Source: Welwitschia mirabilis (taxonomy: Eukaryota > Gnetophyta > Gnetopsida > Welwitschiales). Taken from it: a stretch of 64,000 nucleotides of DNA. The position numbers and the translations under genes were made by a program. Positions within the stretch are counted from its first letter, which is position 1; each line of letters begins with the position of its first letter. This document shows, in pieces, positions 36,594 to 47,750 of the stretch. A model generated the notes under the pieces. The model was not told the DNA's origin, searched no databases, and worked only from the letters and a program-made list of their open reading frames with translations. Where the stretch lies: NCBI GenBank assembly GCA_051453625.1, contig JBOZIK010000001.1, positions 203,412,365 to 203,476,364 on the forward strand, written 5' to 3'.

Positions 36594-36693
36594 NNNNNNN
36601 NNNNNNNNNNNNNNNNNNNNNNNNNNNNNNNNNNNNNNNNNNNNNNNNNNNNNNNNNNNNNNNNNNNNNNNNNNNNNNNNNNNNNNNNNNNNN
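36594..36693. other. Assembly gap, 100 N
   Basis: Cuts LTR copy A; the sequence after it is not LTR F1. Confidence 0.95.
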
Positions 36694-38504
36694 CAATACA
36701 AATAAACTAGTTGCATGCAACCAAGAGGGATAAGATAATTTATAATGGCATACATATCTTTTCATTTCTTCCTAAAGCTTAGTCCCATAGCCTTAGAACT
36801 CACAACAAAGAAATTCACTCTCTAAATTCGAATAATTAATTACCTTAGTCAAAACTAATAATCATAATTTATTTTCAGCAAGGTTCATAGTCAATAAGAG
36901 ACTTAGTGATCAAAAGAGTTTATTCATGATAACTCAATCATGATGGATGATAACAAGATTACTCGAGTTTCACAAGGAGATCACAAGAACTTTAACACAA
37001 TGGACTCTTAAAAGATTCACTCAGATAAAGGTAAAAGACTACAAGATATGAGGATCATTAACACACACATAATAGCAAGACATGCATATTACATTCATTC
37101 AAGCTATAAAATACAAAATAAAGAGATTGCAATATGCAAGACATGTAAGTATGTAAAAATAAGGTTTATGAACCACACTTGTCCTTAATGAAGTCCATAT
37201 ACTCTAAGAAGAAATAAAATTCCACATGATCAAGTTACAAAGTATGAATCTAAGAACAAGGGTTTCAAGTATTTATAATAAGGAACTAATAGTAGGAGCG
37301 ACTGTAGGGTTAGGTTTCAATAAATAATTTAGGTTTCTTTAACCCTTTCTTTCCAAGTCTAGTCATTAGATGTGAATAATAACATAATATCATTTGATAA
37401 ATAATTTTAACTACATGCAATAAATAATCATGAACTAACACTCAAGATCACATGTAATTACCGATGCATGAATAACATATACTTAAGAAAATTAATGTCA
37501 AACTACAGTTAGAAGAAATCTAAGTTACATAAAAAGAATTGATGTTAACTGCATCAAATAATTAATCATGCATAATCAATATCAACCTTCAAATCAACTA
37601 AAATTATAATAATATAATAACTCTAAGTTAATCTCCAATTAAATGGCCCCCAGAATATCTTTATCTTAGAATATCTTTACTAACTATCACATCCAGAGTG
37701 GTATATGAATTAAGAATATCTTTACCTTAGAAAGTCTTAAATTTTATTTAAATGTTTAATCAAATACTTTAATGGAAGAACAACAAGCTATAGAGAAGAT
37801 GAGTTGACATCATGAAATTGAAATCATATATTAAAGGAAACTAGTTATTCATCTTTAATAATCTTGAGTTAATCCTTATCTATAATCATCTCCCTAGCAA
37901 ATATCAATTTTTACTTGGGTTAATTGGTTATGTAGTCTTGTTGTTAACTGAGAAGTTTGGACTTCAACATCCCACTTTGATAATAAAACTTTTAAATAGA
38001 CCTTTATTTCTTTTCAACTTTAGTCTATGTCATGTCATCAATTTTAATTGGGGAAGTTTGAGTCCTTAAATTTTATTACTTCTTTTTGTTTTTTTTTTCA
38101 TGAAGCCGCTTCCCTCTTCTACATTTCTTTTCTCTGTGATGCCCACCTTCTACTTAGAATCACATCATCCCTTATGTTCCTCGTCTCAACTATGTAGCTT
38201 GCATTTTTTCCCCTTTCAGTTATGTCCCTAATACCTAAACCTTTGATCTCCCTGTACAATAGCTGACGCATCTTCTCCTTTATGGTGCTTAAGCATGTCT
38301 TGCCTCTCATTAGATACTTCTCTTATGAATGCTCATAGTATTCCTACTTGCCTCCTTCTATTTCACTCCTTTCTGTTGGCCTCCAAAACCTACATCACTT
38401 TTTGCTTAGCCTCTCTCTTTGTAATCTACCACCTCTAGATTACATTTTAACCCAGTAATAGTTCCCTCTTCCTACATCCACCAATACTCTCTACTATCCA
38501 TGTG

Positions 38505-38544
<40 letters not shown>

Positions 38545-38951
38545 GCATCTCTTCCAATGCTTATTTTCAGATTCCTTAACCACCATTTTCATCTCTACTT
38601 TACTTATCTACATACTTTGCCTTCTCACAATTAGTCCCTGCTTACAATGCAAATCTAACTATCTTCTATTTTAACATATAATTACCATGCATATGCAAAA
38701 AAAGCTTGTGTGTAATATCTACTGATGTTGATTTGAATATTGAGTTCTTACATTATTATTTACATTCTTTCATGCCTAAGATAGCCATATTCTACTAATG
38801 GAGATCACCTTAATATATCATACATTTATGCATATTAGTGGAGATGGAAATTAGATCTAAGATAGAACTACATGTAATCTAAAATCCTCCAAATAAAGAT
38901 TACATATGCATGATTGCATAGTTATTGGTGTAACCAATCACTCAACCACGA
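36694..38951. other. Unassigned spacer
   Basis: 36700-37950 is AT-rich with no ORF; a segment near 36715-36830 echoes 26320-26420 of the chromovirus-like LTR. 38090-38460 is a C-rich island with a 63-codon minus frame (38119-38310) of no recognised family. A (TC)n tract follows. 38660-38950 is AT-rich and ends at LTR B. Confidence 0.35.
38506..38543. repeat. (TC)n microsatellite
   Basis: About 19 uninterrupted TC dinucleotides inside the pyrimidine-rich island. Confidence 0.95.
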
Positions 38952-40026
38952 TGTTGCACTACTAATTTGTAGATATTTAATGGGATTTTATGAGCTATTT
39001 TACTGGACGTTTACACATGTTTAAGTGCAATTCTAAGGATTTTAAAGATTCAATAGAATATCTTAGAAATGTGTAATTTTTACCCCGATTTGATGTATTT
39101 AAGACACACTCTAACACGCAGAGCTTTGAAGGAAGATTACTAATAGAATTGCTAAGTTTCTCCTCAAGAAAATGATTAAAGAAGAGCATCAACCCCTTTG
39201 TCATCTAGACGATAGCTAGGATGATGACAGCTGATATGGACTACTGAGTTATCTAATGAATCACCTAACAAGTTAACTTTTTTGATTAGTTATCATTCCC
39301 TTCATTGGTTAGACGACTTGGCAGAATGACACTGACATATAACCGACTCTGATAGCTGACCCTTGATTGTTTCATCCATTTCTTTTATTTAGAAGGATGC
39401 ATCTTATAGTGCCTCTTGTTTGTCATTTTCTTCTATTTTATTATAAATAAAACCCTCTTTGACTATTCTATCTATATTCATTGAAATTATTATGATAGGA
39501 GATTGAAGAGTGGAAGATCCATCTCACATGTTGTAGAAAGATGTTTCCTTGGTGGAGGGCTATGTATCCTCTATTAAGGCCTGACTATTTTGTAACCTAG
39601 ATGCTTTGTTACTCTTAATATAAACTTTGTTTTATTTTCATGTTTACATGATATATTGTTAGATGACCCTTATGATTTATGTTGCCCTTGATCTAGTGAT
39701 AATTTCTTTAATGATATAGATAATTAAGGGAAGCCTTTATCAAGGCTAAAAGCAAGTAGTATTAAGATCATTTTGTATTTCATATTAGATTAGATTGTAT
39801 TTTACATTTGCATTACACTTTACTTTATGCATTATTCTTTATCTTTGATTTTCATTTTATTTTGCATAAGTAATTCAAGTCTTATCTCATAGCCTTCAAC
39901 GAGAATACGACATTCAGGTTAACTTCTAATTATACTAGTGTGATGTATTATGTAAGATATCTATTTTGATTATAAGTGATAGGATCTTTTTGAGTATAAC
40001 ACTTATACAAATACATACTATAATGA
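38952..40026 (+). repeat. LTR type F1, copy B (5' LTR)
   Basis: 1075 bases, starts TGTTGCACTAC, ends ATACTATAATGA next to the primer site. Motif copies at 39187-39230 and 39288-39333, TATA box at 39442-39449, shared R-like segment near 39500. A minus-strand 69-codon frame (38995-39204) has a counterpart in LTR C (44723-44920); both are antisense frames in homologous AT-rich LTR sequence. Confidence 0.8.
39442..39449 (+). promoter_or_regulatory. TATA box of LTR F1 copy B
   Basis: TATAAATA, same position relative to the LTR as in copies A and C. Confidence 0.6.
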
Positions 40027-40028
40027 AT

Positions 40029-40046
40029 TGACACTATTGTTAAGAA
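40029..40046 (+). other. tRNA-Asp primer-binding site, decayed only by transitions
   Basis: TGACACTATTGTTAAGAA against TGGCGCCGTTGCCGGGGA: nine of eighteen positions differ, and all nine are C-to-T or G-to-A. This supports both the identity of the site and the decay process. Confidence 0.75.
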
Positions 40047-40654
40047 AGGCTATTAAGGAGTACACGGCTTATCTTAATTCACATGAGTATATTAGATTTC
40101 CATCTGGCTATTTATTTGTAGTAATATTGTATTTTTATTAGAAATCTTAGGTCTTATTTGCAGTTTTTTAATTTTATTTTTCATTTTTGGATATTAGTTT
40201 TTTATAATAAATTATTTTATGTTGTTTTCTTCATCATCTAAATGATTAAGAGGATGATAGATCTATTTTTTCTAGTTTTTAATTTTTGTTTCAATTTCTA
40301 TTTTGCTTTTATTTTCTTGTTTCTATGTGTGTTATCTCCTCTTTCGTTTCCATAATAGATAGGATGATAGTGCTGGTTTTGATTTGTTTTCTATTATTTT
40401 ATATTTGCAGGGACTTTGGGATAGTTAGTTTAGAAAAAAACTTATTAGAGAAAAGGGCTACTAATAGAAGAAAGTATTAGAGAATGAGTGGTCAAGTTCA
40501 AAATAGAATCAAGAACACAATCTACAGTTGCATATAATATATTTTCTGAGTTTATTTTTAGTTAAAACATTAAAGAAAGAAAAAAAACTTGACCATCATT
40601 AAGTACATATCTTCATCTTAAACTATATTCTCTTTTTTCAATTCTTCTCAAAAC
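40047..40654 (+). other. Untranslated leader of the pol-less element
   Basis: Contains nested motif copies at 40223-40260 and 40331-40370. A 64-codon hydrophobic frame at 40286-40480 (FLFCFYFLVSMCVISSFV) overlaps a motif copy and has no counterpart elsewhere, so it is not called as a gene. Confidence 0.45.
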
Positions 40655-42750
40655 ATGAATAGAAATACAAAGATCCTTAAGAAAATTTTTGATGAAATAA
40701 GGAGAAATTTAAAAAACTCTAAGGATAATAGTAAGAAAACACTATGAGAAATTTTTACAAAAAAAGGAATAGCAACATAAAATGATGTTAAGAGTAGGGA
40801 TTAAGACCATTCCTATTTTTAACTATCTTATTATTCATTCTTTCCTTTTCAAAATTCTTATAGGAATAATAATAAAAATCTTAGGGATTAAACCTCATAT
40901 AATTACTTTTATCCATTCCATCCATCTCCCATGAATTACTATGAAGAAGAACCATCTTCCATGAACTACTATGAGGAAGAAATAATTAATGTAATGAAGA
41001 AAATTTTAGAAAATATTAAAAAAAAGCATAGAACATATAAATAACAAACTAGAAAAGTTGCTTGAGATTCTTCAACAAATTCTATTACAAAATCAAGGAT
41101 CTCTTCTAATGCAAAATCCTTAAAACTATTCTTTTACATATTACCTTGAGAAAAATGAGAATAACTTAGGAATAAATGATAATAATTATTGCCTTCAAGT
41201 AGAGAATGAAATTTTTGATCAAAATTAAACATCTTACCCATTAGAAGATGAGTAAAGAGGAGACAATAATAAGTTAACTCTATCTTTCAATAATGAAGAT
41301 GAGGATGACCATAATTAGATAATGATATTAAGGTGTTTGAAATCCATTTATTAGATGAGAAATGCATTTATGAAAAATCTAAATTTTTTTTAATCTATGA
41401 TAGAAATAATGATCATATTTATCCTTCTCATCAAAATAATAACATACAACAAAATAATGAGAACAGTGAAGGATAAGAAGATGACAACATTGATATATTA
41501 GATCACATCCCATGTTTTTACATACTTTATAAAGATGAAGGAATTTAACCATTAATGGAGGCTTAACTTTTTAGATTAATAGAGATAGGCATTAAAATTA
41601 AATTAATGGAAAATAATTAACTTAACTTAAATAAGAATTACAATTTAGAGTTAACAGAATTATTTAGAGAGGAAGATGAGTTAAATCAAGAAACATTAAA
41701 ACATCTTTCATTACATAATTAAAAAAATGATAACTTTCCTTTCTATAATCTTTCTAATGATATTTTTGAGGAATCCACCAACTTAGGAAAGAAAAATAAT
41801 CCTCAACAAAATGAAAAAGAAGAGCAAAATACAATCAATAAAAAAGAAGAGAGAGATATGATCAATAAAGAAAGAATTCAAACAAGTAACTTCCTTGTTC
41901 TTAAAAGTAATAAGACACATCATTTTGAGGACTTGGCTTTAAAAATCTCCCAACCTCTTCCTTTAAAAACTTCATGTGAAAAAATTAACATCTTTTCCTC
42001 ATTTGCAAAGCCAACTCTACCTTGTGTTTTCAATGATTATTCTTTTCAAAACAAAATTTGAGATATCTTAAAATTCTTAATTAGAGAAAATCATACCTTT
42101 TTAATCCAAATTAATATTTAAAATTAAATATTAAAGAGCTTCTTAGGTATGTAAAGCCTATCTTGATCTCTTATCTTAAGAAGTTTCATATAAATCATTG
42201 GATCTTAAATAATGCCATCCATGTTCAATATCAAGCTTTAAATGCAATTTATGTTTCAAATTCTTCATATCATTAGTTTGATAAAAGATTGTTTTTCCAT
42301 GATTTATATGAATTTTTAATCTATTATCTTAGTGATAATTCTTGTGAAAACAAAATTTCATGTGCTCATACAAATTGGAAAAAGTCTTATCTTATTAAGA
42401 ATCCATGTCTTGAGTTAAAACATTTTAAAAAACCTTTAAAATAATATTGGAAATTCTTCTCACATGTCTTTTACAATGATGCTCAATATTTATAAAGTTC
42501 TCATAAGAGATTATTTTTCAATGATACTTATCACTTCTTTATATCTTATTTAAATTCTAAAATTTGTACTATCAAAGTGTTATCTTTTTATTATCTCTTA
42601 TTCCAATTGATTTCACTTGAAAATAAATGTATACCTTTCATGTTTTAGCAATTGGTTAACATTTGGTTTGAACCTTATTTCTTTGAAAGAATATAATTTC
42701 TTGAAATCATCTTTATTTTACTTTTTTTCTTTCTTTTCAATAAAATGTGA
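40655..42750 (+). pseudogene. Long unrecognised ORF of the pol-less element (~700 codons, broken)
   Basis: Starts at an ATG reading MNRNTKILKKIFDEIRRNLK. N-terminal part (40655-41030): aromatic and asparagine-rich, with a tandem 30-base duplication giving PSPMNYYEEE and PSSMNYYEEE near 40925-40984. Then, after a frameshift at an A run near 41025, a coiled-coil-like stretch (NNKLEKLLEILQQILLQNQ), recalling the C terminus of Athila-type Gag. Then an acidic, asparagine-rich middle, with another frame change near 41310, including the uninterrupted 41858-42061. After a third shift near 42060, the frame 42121-42750 reads 210 codons with only five internal stops (42274 TAG, 42442 TAA, 42493 TAA, 42646 TAG, 42694 TAA), each one C-to-T step from CAA or CAG, and ends in a hydrophobic run FLEIIFILLFFLF that could be a membrane segment. 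Gag-derived N terminus and an env-like C terminus are both possible; I recognise neither. Confidence 0.6.
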
Positions 42751-44670
42751 CTTAGTTTTTAGGAATTAAATGAAATTTACTTGCTGGGATATTTTTCTTT
42801 TTGGCTTTTATGGTTTCTTTGATTTTTGATTTATAGCTTTTTGTTTTGATAATTTTAGTTTTTATCTTTTGATTTTATTTTTTATTTCTATTTACAATCT
42901 GTGTTTTCTATTTTTTCAATAATAATATGTCATCTATTCTGTTGTTTAGATAATAAATAGGATGATAGTTTTTACTTTTTCTTTAAGTTTTTTTTATTTT
43001 ATTTCTTGTTCTTATCTCTGTCATCCTATTATTTCTCATCTCTGGAGAATGGATGATAGTCAATTAATAATTGATTATTGTTTTCTATTATTTCAAGAAA
43101 ATACATTTTGATGGCTCTATTGAAATTTCTAACTTGATTACTTAAGAATTTTAGGAAGTTAATGAACACAGGTAGAATTAATAATGCAAACCATTTGAAT
43201 TTTATTTTCACTTTTTCTTTTAGAGCTTCTTATGACATTTTTTGATTATCTTTCAAACATGATTTATGTTCTTATTTTCATGACTAGTCTTTGAATTTGG
43301 TACTTATAGTGGTAAGATTGAATTCATCCAATCTTAGAACATTTACACATCCATGAACTTTAATTAAAGGAAGATGCTTTATTTTTTATGTTTTTCTCAA
43401 TGGTGAAAAGGTCATAGATTATTCAAGAATGTTTTTTTTAATTAATCTTATTACTTTAACCTTTATATTTTGGACTGTTTGTTCATGTGGAATATTTTCA
43501 TTGCAAAAAAAAAAAAAGAGTAAAATAAGATCATGATGTTCTCTTTGAGATAGCTTAAAAACATGATCATTATGATGTCCTACCACAAGTACACAAGGGT
43601 AGATATTTCTAAGAGGAGCCTTTGGTAGTGTAATATGGTAGCTGTGGAAATTACACTAGGAGGTCTACTCTGACTATAGTTGCACTTCCCTCATCATGGG
43701 TAATAAAGTTGTAATAAAATTTAAGGCTATGAGATCAATGGTGTTCCTAATATCATTAACAGTATTATTTATTTTTTACTCTTAGTCTTTCTACATGATC
43801 ATTTTATTTCTTGAGATTTGGATGTTTATTTTGAGATGATTGTAGGTGAGTTCATTTTTGAGTAATTCTTTAATTTAATCATTTATTGTTTAAAGTATTT
43901 CCTAGTTAGCATCGTCATAATCACTGCCTTATCAAATATAATTTTTCATACATTAAGTCATTAATACTTACAATCAAGTAATGTTATGGTTTCTTTCATG
44001 GGATTCTGCTAAGTTAAAATATTAGATTGGTGAGCTATCTTTTTTTTATATTATCTTATGCCAATTTTTCCTATTTACTTTTGATGTTCGATTAATTATT
44101 TTAAAGTTATTATTGTATTTTCTTATTATGTTTTCCTTACTTAAGTTTTCAATAAAGAGTTGATTTCTTACTTAGATTAGTTTTTTTAATAAATTTTGTA
44201 ATGATTATTTTTATTTATTTTAAAGTTTTTTTAACACCGCTCTTCATCATTTTTTATGCTGAAACATTTTCTTTACTTGTCAAAATATTTTAAACATTTA
44301 TATCTTTCAAATTTGACATTACTTAGCTTTTGCACTTAGTTTAGAAAATTATCTTCTTTAAAGAAAACCCATTATCTGCCTTCTCACTCCCTTCTTCTTT
44401 CATTTGCTTTATTTTCTAATATGGAATGTATTTCTTTTCTCAAGCGAACAAGACAAATTTCCATGTCCCATTTTCACAAAATTTTAAGTTATTTTAGAGC
44501 TTTTATCAAATAAAATTTTAAAAATATTTCATACACATTATGCATTATATTTTATTATGCTATGTGATGTGTTTTATGAGCCTGTTTTTAAAATTTCTAG
44601 ATTAATCTTTGTAAGACAAATTGGCTTACAATTGTGATTTTTTACCTGGTTTTCACCAAGGACTGACAAA
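42751..44670 (+). repeat. Non-coding 3' internal region of the pol-less element
   Basis: Nested motif copies at 42929-42968 and 43020-43061. From about 43100 it aligns by eye with 600-3200 and 46000-47500: an ATTTTGATGGCTCTATTG remnant of the integrase tail, then the conserved block at 43561-43860. No ORF; the 60-codon minus frame at 43029-43211 is not supported. Confidence 0.55.
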
Positions 44671-44687
44671 TGCTAAGTGGAGGGCTA
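44671..44687 (+). other. Polypurine tract before LTR C
   Basis: TGCTAAGTGGAGGGCTA directly abuts TGTTGTACTACC. Confidence 0.7.
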
Positions 44688-45751
44688 TGTTGTACTACCT
44701 GTTATTTGATGGGTTTTATGAGCTATTTTACAGGACTTTTACATAGGTTTAAGTGCAATTCTAAGGATTTCGAAGATTCAATAAAAGATCTTGAAAATGT
44801 GCAGTACTTACCTATATTTAATGTATTAAAGATGTATTCTAATGCATACAAATTTGTAGGAAGATTATTGATAGAAATGCTAAGTTTCTCCTCAAGGAAA
44901 TGATTAACAAAAACCGCCATCTCTTCTATTCTATAGACGCCAAGTAGGATGACAACAATATGAACTATTGAGTTATCTAATGGATTACTTATTAAGTTAA
45001 ATTTTGTGATAAGCTATTATTCCTTCATCCTTCAGATGTGTTTATAGGATGGCACTAACATAAAACTGACTCTGACACCTAACTCTTGATTATTTCATCC
45101 ATTTCTTTTATGTAAAAGGGCACATCTTATAGTGATTCTTATTTGTTATTTTTTGCTGTGTTTTTGTTATAAATAAGACCTATTTTGAATCTTCTATTTA
45201 TCTTCATTGCACCATAAATTCTCATGATAGGAGATCAAAGGATGAAATATCCATCTCGAGTATTGTAGAAAGTTGTTCCCTTGGTGGAGGGCTGTGTATC
45301 CTCCATTAAGGCTCAACTATTTTGTAACCCACATGATTTATTACACTTAATATAAACTTTGTTTTATTTTCGTGTTTGTATGTTAGATTATTATATGAAC
45401 CTTATGATTTATGTTGCCCTTGATCTAATAACAATTTCTTAGATGATATAGATCATCAAGGATATCCTTTATCAAGGATGAAATCAAGTGGTATTAGGAT
45501 CATTTTGTATTATATATTATATGAGATTGAATCTTGCATTTTCATTGTACTTTATTTTCTATGTTATTCCTTATATTTGGTTTCCATTTTCTTTTATGAA
45601 AGAAAACCAAGTCTCATCTCATAGCCTTCAATAAGAATATGACATTTGGATTAACTCCCAACTATACTAGTATGATGTATTATGTAAGATATCTATTTTG
45701 ACTATAAGTGATAGGATATTTTTAACACTTGCATAAATACATACTACAACA
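44688..45751 (+). repeat. LTR type F1, copy C
   Basis: 1064 bases with a perfect 7-base terminal inverted repeat TGTTGTA/TACAACA. Motif copies at 44916-44956 and 45013-45056 and a TATA box at 45168-45175. It has a polypurine tract on the left and a primer-site-like sequence on the right. The frames at 44670-44903 (plus) and 44723-44920 (minus) are LTR sequence. Confidence 0.85.
45168..45175 (+). promoter_or_regulatory. TATA box of LTR F1 copy C
   Basis: TATAAATA in GTTATAAATAAGACC, as in copy A. Confidence 0.6.
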
Positions 45752-45765
45752 TTGACATTATGAAC
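45752..45765 (+). other. Partial tRNA-Asp primer site after LTR C
   Basis: TTGACATTATGAAC keeps the first half of the decayed site seen at 40029 (TTGACACTATTG) and then diverges. Confidence 0.45.
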
Positions 45766-45789
45766 TTGTGTACAAAAAAGTTTTTTTTT

Positions 45790-46315
45790 ATTAGTTAATG
45801 TTTGTTATGATTTTTAACATTCATTTCATTTGATTAATCTTGTAAACTTATGTGAAAATCTTAAAAATTGTTTAATCCAACTTAATCATTTTGATAAAGA
45901 ATGTACTAATGTCATACAATTTCAATTCATCCGTAAATACCAAGCTAAGTTCAAATATGATAAAAATTTAATTCATAAAAAGTTTAAACCTGGTTAACAA
46001 GTACATTCTAATGGCTCTGTTAAGATTTTCAACTTAAGACATTGAGAATATTCAGAAAGCTAATGGACAAAAGTTAAAAGTATATAAAAAACATTCTAAT
46101 ACAANNNNNNNNNNNNNNNNNNNNNNNNNNNNNNNNNNNNNNNNNNNNNNNNNNNNNNNNNNNNNNNNNNNNNNNNNNNNNNNNNNNNNNNNNNNNNNNN
46201 NNNNGCTAATGGACAAAGGTTAAAAGTATATAAAAAACATTCTAATACAACTTTGAATATGATAGAAGAACTTATCTTAGAGGTTCCCCTTGATAAGGAT
46301 GACTTCCTTTCTATC
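45790..46315 (+). pseudogene. Integrase C-terminal tail of an Athila-like element
   Basis: VNLCENLKNCLIQLNHFDKE, then FIRKYQAKFKYDKNLIHKKF and KPG (usual RTKKWHDKRI..KEFKPGQKVLL), then NGSVKIFNLRHWEYSESNGQKLKVYKK (usual VKIKN..G.TFKVNGQRLK) and LNMIEELILEVPLDKDDF near the end. About 60 codons between KPG and NGSV are deleted. The gap at 46105-46204 duplicates a 46-base piece, so the contig ends probably overlap. Confidence 0.7.
46105..46204. other. Assembly gap, 100 N
   Basis: 46059-46104 and 46205-46250 are the same 46-base sequence with one mismatch. Confidence 0.95.
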
Positions 46316-47750
46316 ATTGTCTAATTTCTTTCTTAGTTGATTCTTTTGAGGAATGTTATGATATTACTTAAACATCTTTAAGTTGACTTATATATTTGCT
46401 TTATGAGGTTTACATGACTAGTACTTGTTACTTGGGCATTATAAGATTGGATTCATCTAATATTAAGACATTCAAACATCTATGAACTTCACTTTAAAAA
46501 AAGATGTCTTGGTTTTTATGCTCTTTTTCAATGGTATAAAGTCTTTGATTGTTTAAGTCATCTCACTTCTTTACCTTTATCTTTTAGAGTATGTGATCAT
46601 ATGGGATTTTTATTTAAAAAAAAAATAAAAGGAAAAGTAATAATGATCATAATATATTATATCAATACTAAATACATGATCATCATGGTTTTCTACTATA
46701 CCAAGGTAAATTTTTCTAAAAGGAATCTTTGGCAATGCTAAAAGCTATGGAAAATCCACTGAGGGATTAGTTGGCTATGCTTCATGGGTCTTTACTTTTG
46801 TAATTATGGTTTTACTTCCTTCATTATAGAAAATAGTAATAAAACTTTAAGACTATGGGATTAGTAATGTTCTTGGTATCATCAGAGGCAGTACTTATTT
46901 CCTAGACTCTTAGCATTTGCACATGGTTATTTTACTTTTAAGGATTAAGATGTGTTTTAAGGTATAAATAGATAAGTTTATTTTTAAGTAGCTTTTGATT
47001 TTATTATTTATTGATTAGAGAATTTAATCTTTGGTATAGTCATAATCACTTCCTTATTAAGTGGAATTTTATGAATCTAACACATCTTATCATGCATTAT
47101 TACTCAGGTGACTTTAAGATTTCTTTTAAGGGGACTTACTAGATTAGGATTTAGGGTAGGTATGCTATCTTCTTCATGTTACTAGTTGTATATTTTTATT
47201 TTTCTTTTCCTTAGATGTTTAGTTCATTATTTCAAAGTTATTTCCATACTTTTTCATCATTATTTTTAGGACCTTATCATTTAGTAGTTTTCTTATTATT
47301 ATTTTTATTTTTACTCATATTATTTTATCAATAAATTTTAAGTTTATTTTGTCATATTTATTTCTATTTGGAACATTCTCCTCATTCTATCTTTCTCTTA
47401 CTTTGAGTTTTCCTTATTCTTAATCCTTATTCATTATGATTCTTCATCATTACCCATGTTTTAGACTTTATGATAAACTCTAATACCCTGATGCTAATGT
47501 TTGAGCCTAATATTTTTAGTTAACCATTTATTTTTTTGAGATTTTTTAAAGCCTTATCATCCACCTCATCATCTAGACAACTAGGTTAATAACAGTCTAA
47601 TATTTTCTAATAGTCTTCTTAAGTTTGTCATCTAGATGATTTGATTAGATGATAGTGTAATAATACCATGGCTTCATTTGTCCTTTCACTATTTTTCTTT
47701 ATTTTAATGTCATTTTCATCTATTCTTTTGAGAGAGGATCATCAAATTTA
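46316..47750 (+). repeat. Non-coding 3' internal region, third copy, up to the nested copia insertion
   Basis: Homologous to 770-1500 and 43220-43950; the conserved block is at 46670-46990. Nested motif copies at 47552-47595 and 47611-47656. No ORF. The stretch continues on the far side of the copia element at 55479. Confidence 0.55.

Larger units (their letters stand above)
38952..45751 (+). mobile_element. LTR element with F1 LTRs, no pol, and one long unrecognised ORF
   Basis: 5' LTR B (38952-40026), primer site (40029-40046), leader with two nested motifs, one long broken ORF (40655-42750), ~1.9 kb of non-coding 3' region, polypurine tract (44671-44687), LTR C (44688-45751). No RT, RNase H, protease or integrase core motif is readable in the 4.66 kb interior. 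The shared LTR family and 3' region suggest it used proteins of Athila-like partners. LTR B and C differ at roughly a fifth of positions by eye, so it is old. No matching target duplication is visible because C is followed by internal sequence. Confidence 0.65.

Noticed and set aside
38506-38543. (TC)n tract as a possible GAGA-type promoter element
   Set aside because: No gene or start site is recognisable nearby; a simple microsatellite explains it.
38995-39204. Antisense frame in LTR B with a similar frame in LTR C (44723-44920)
   Set aside because: The similarity comes from LTR homology. LTR copy A shows frameshifts and stops in the same place, so there is no sign of protein-level constraint.
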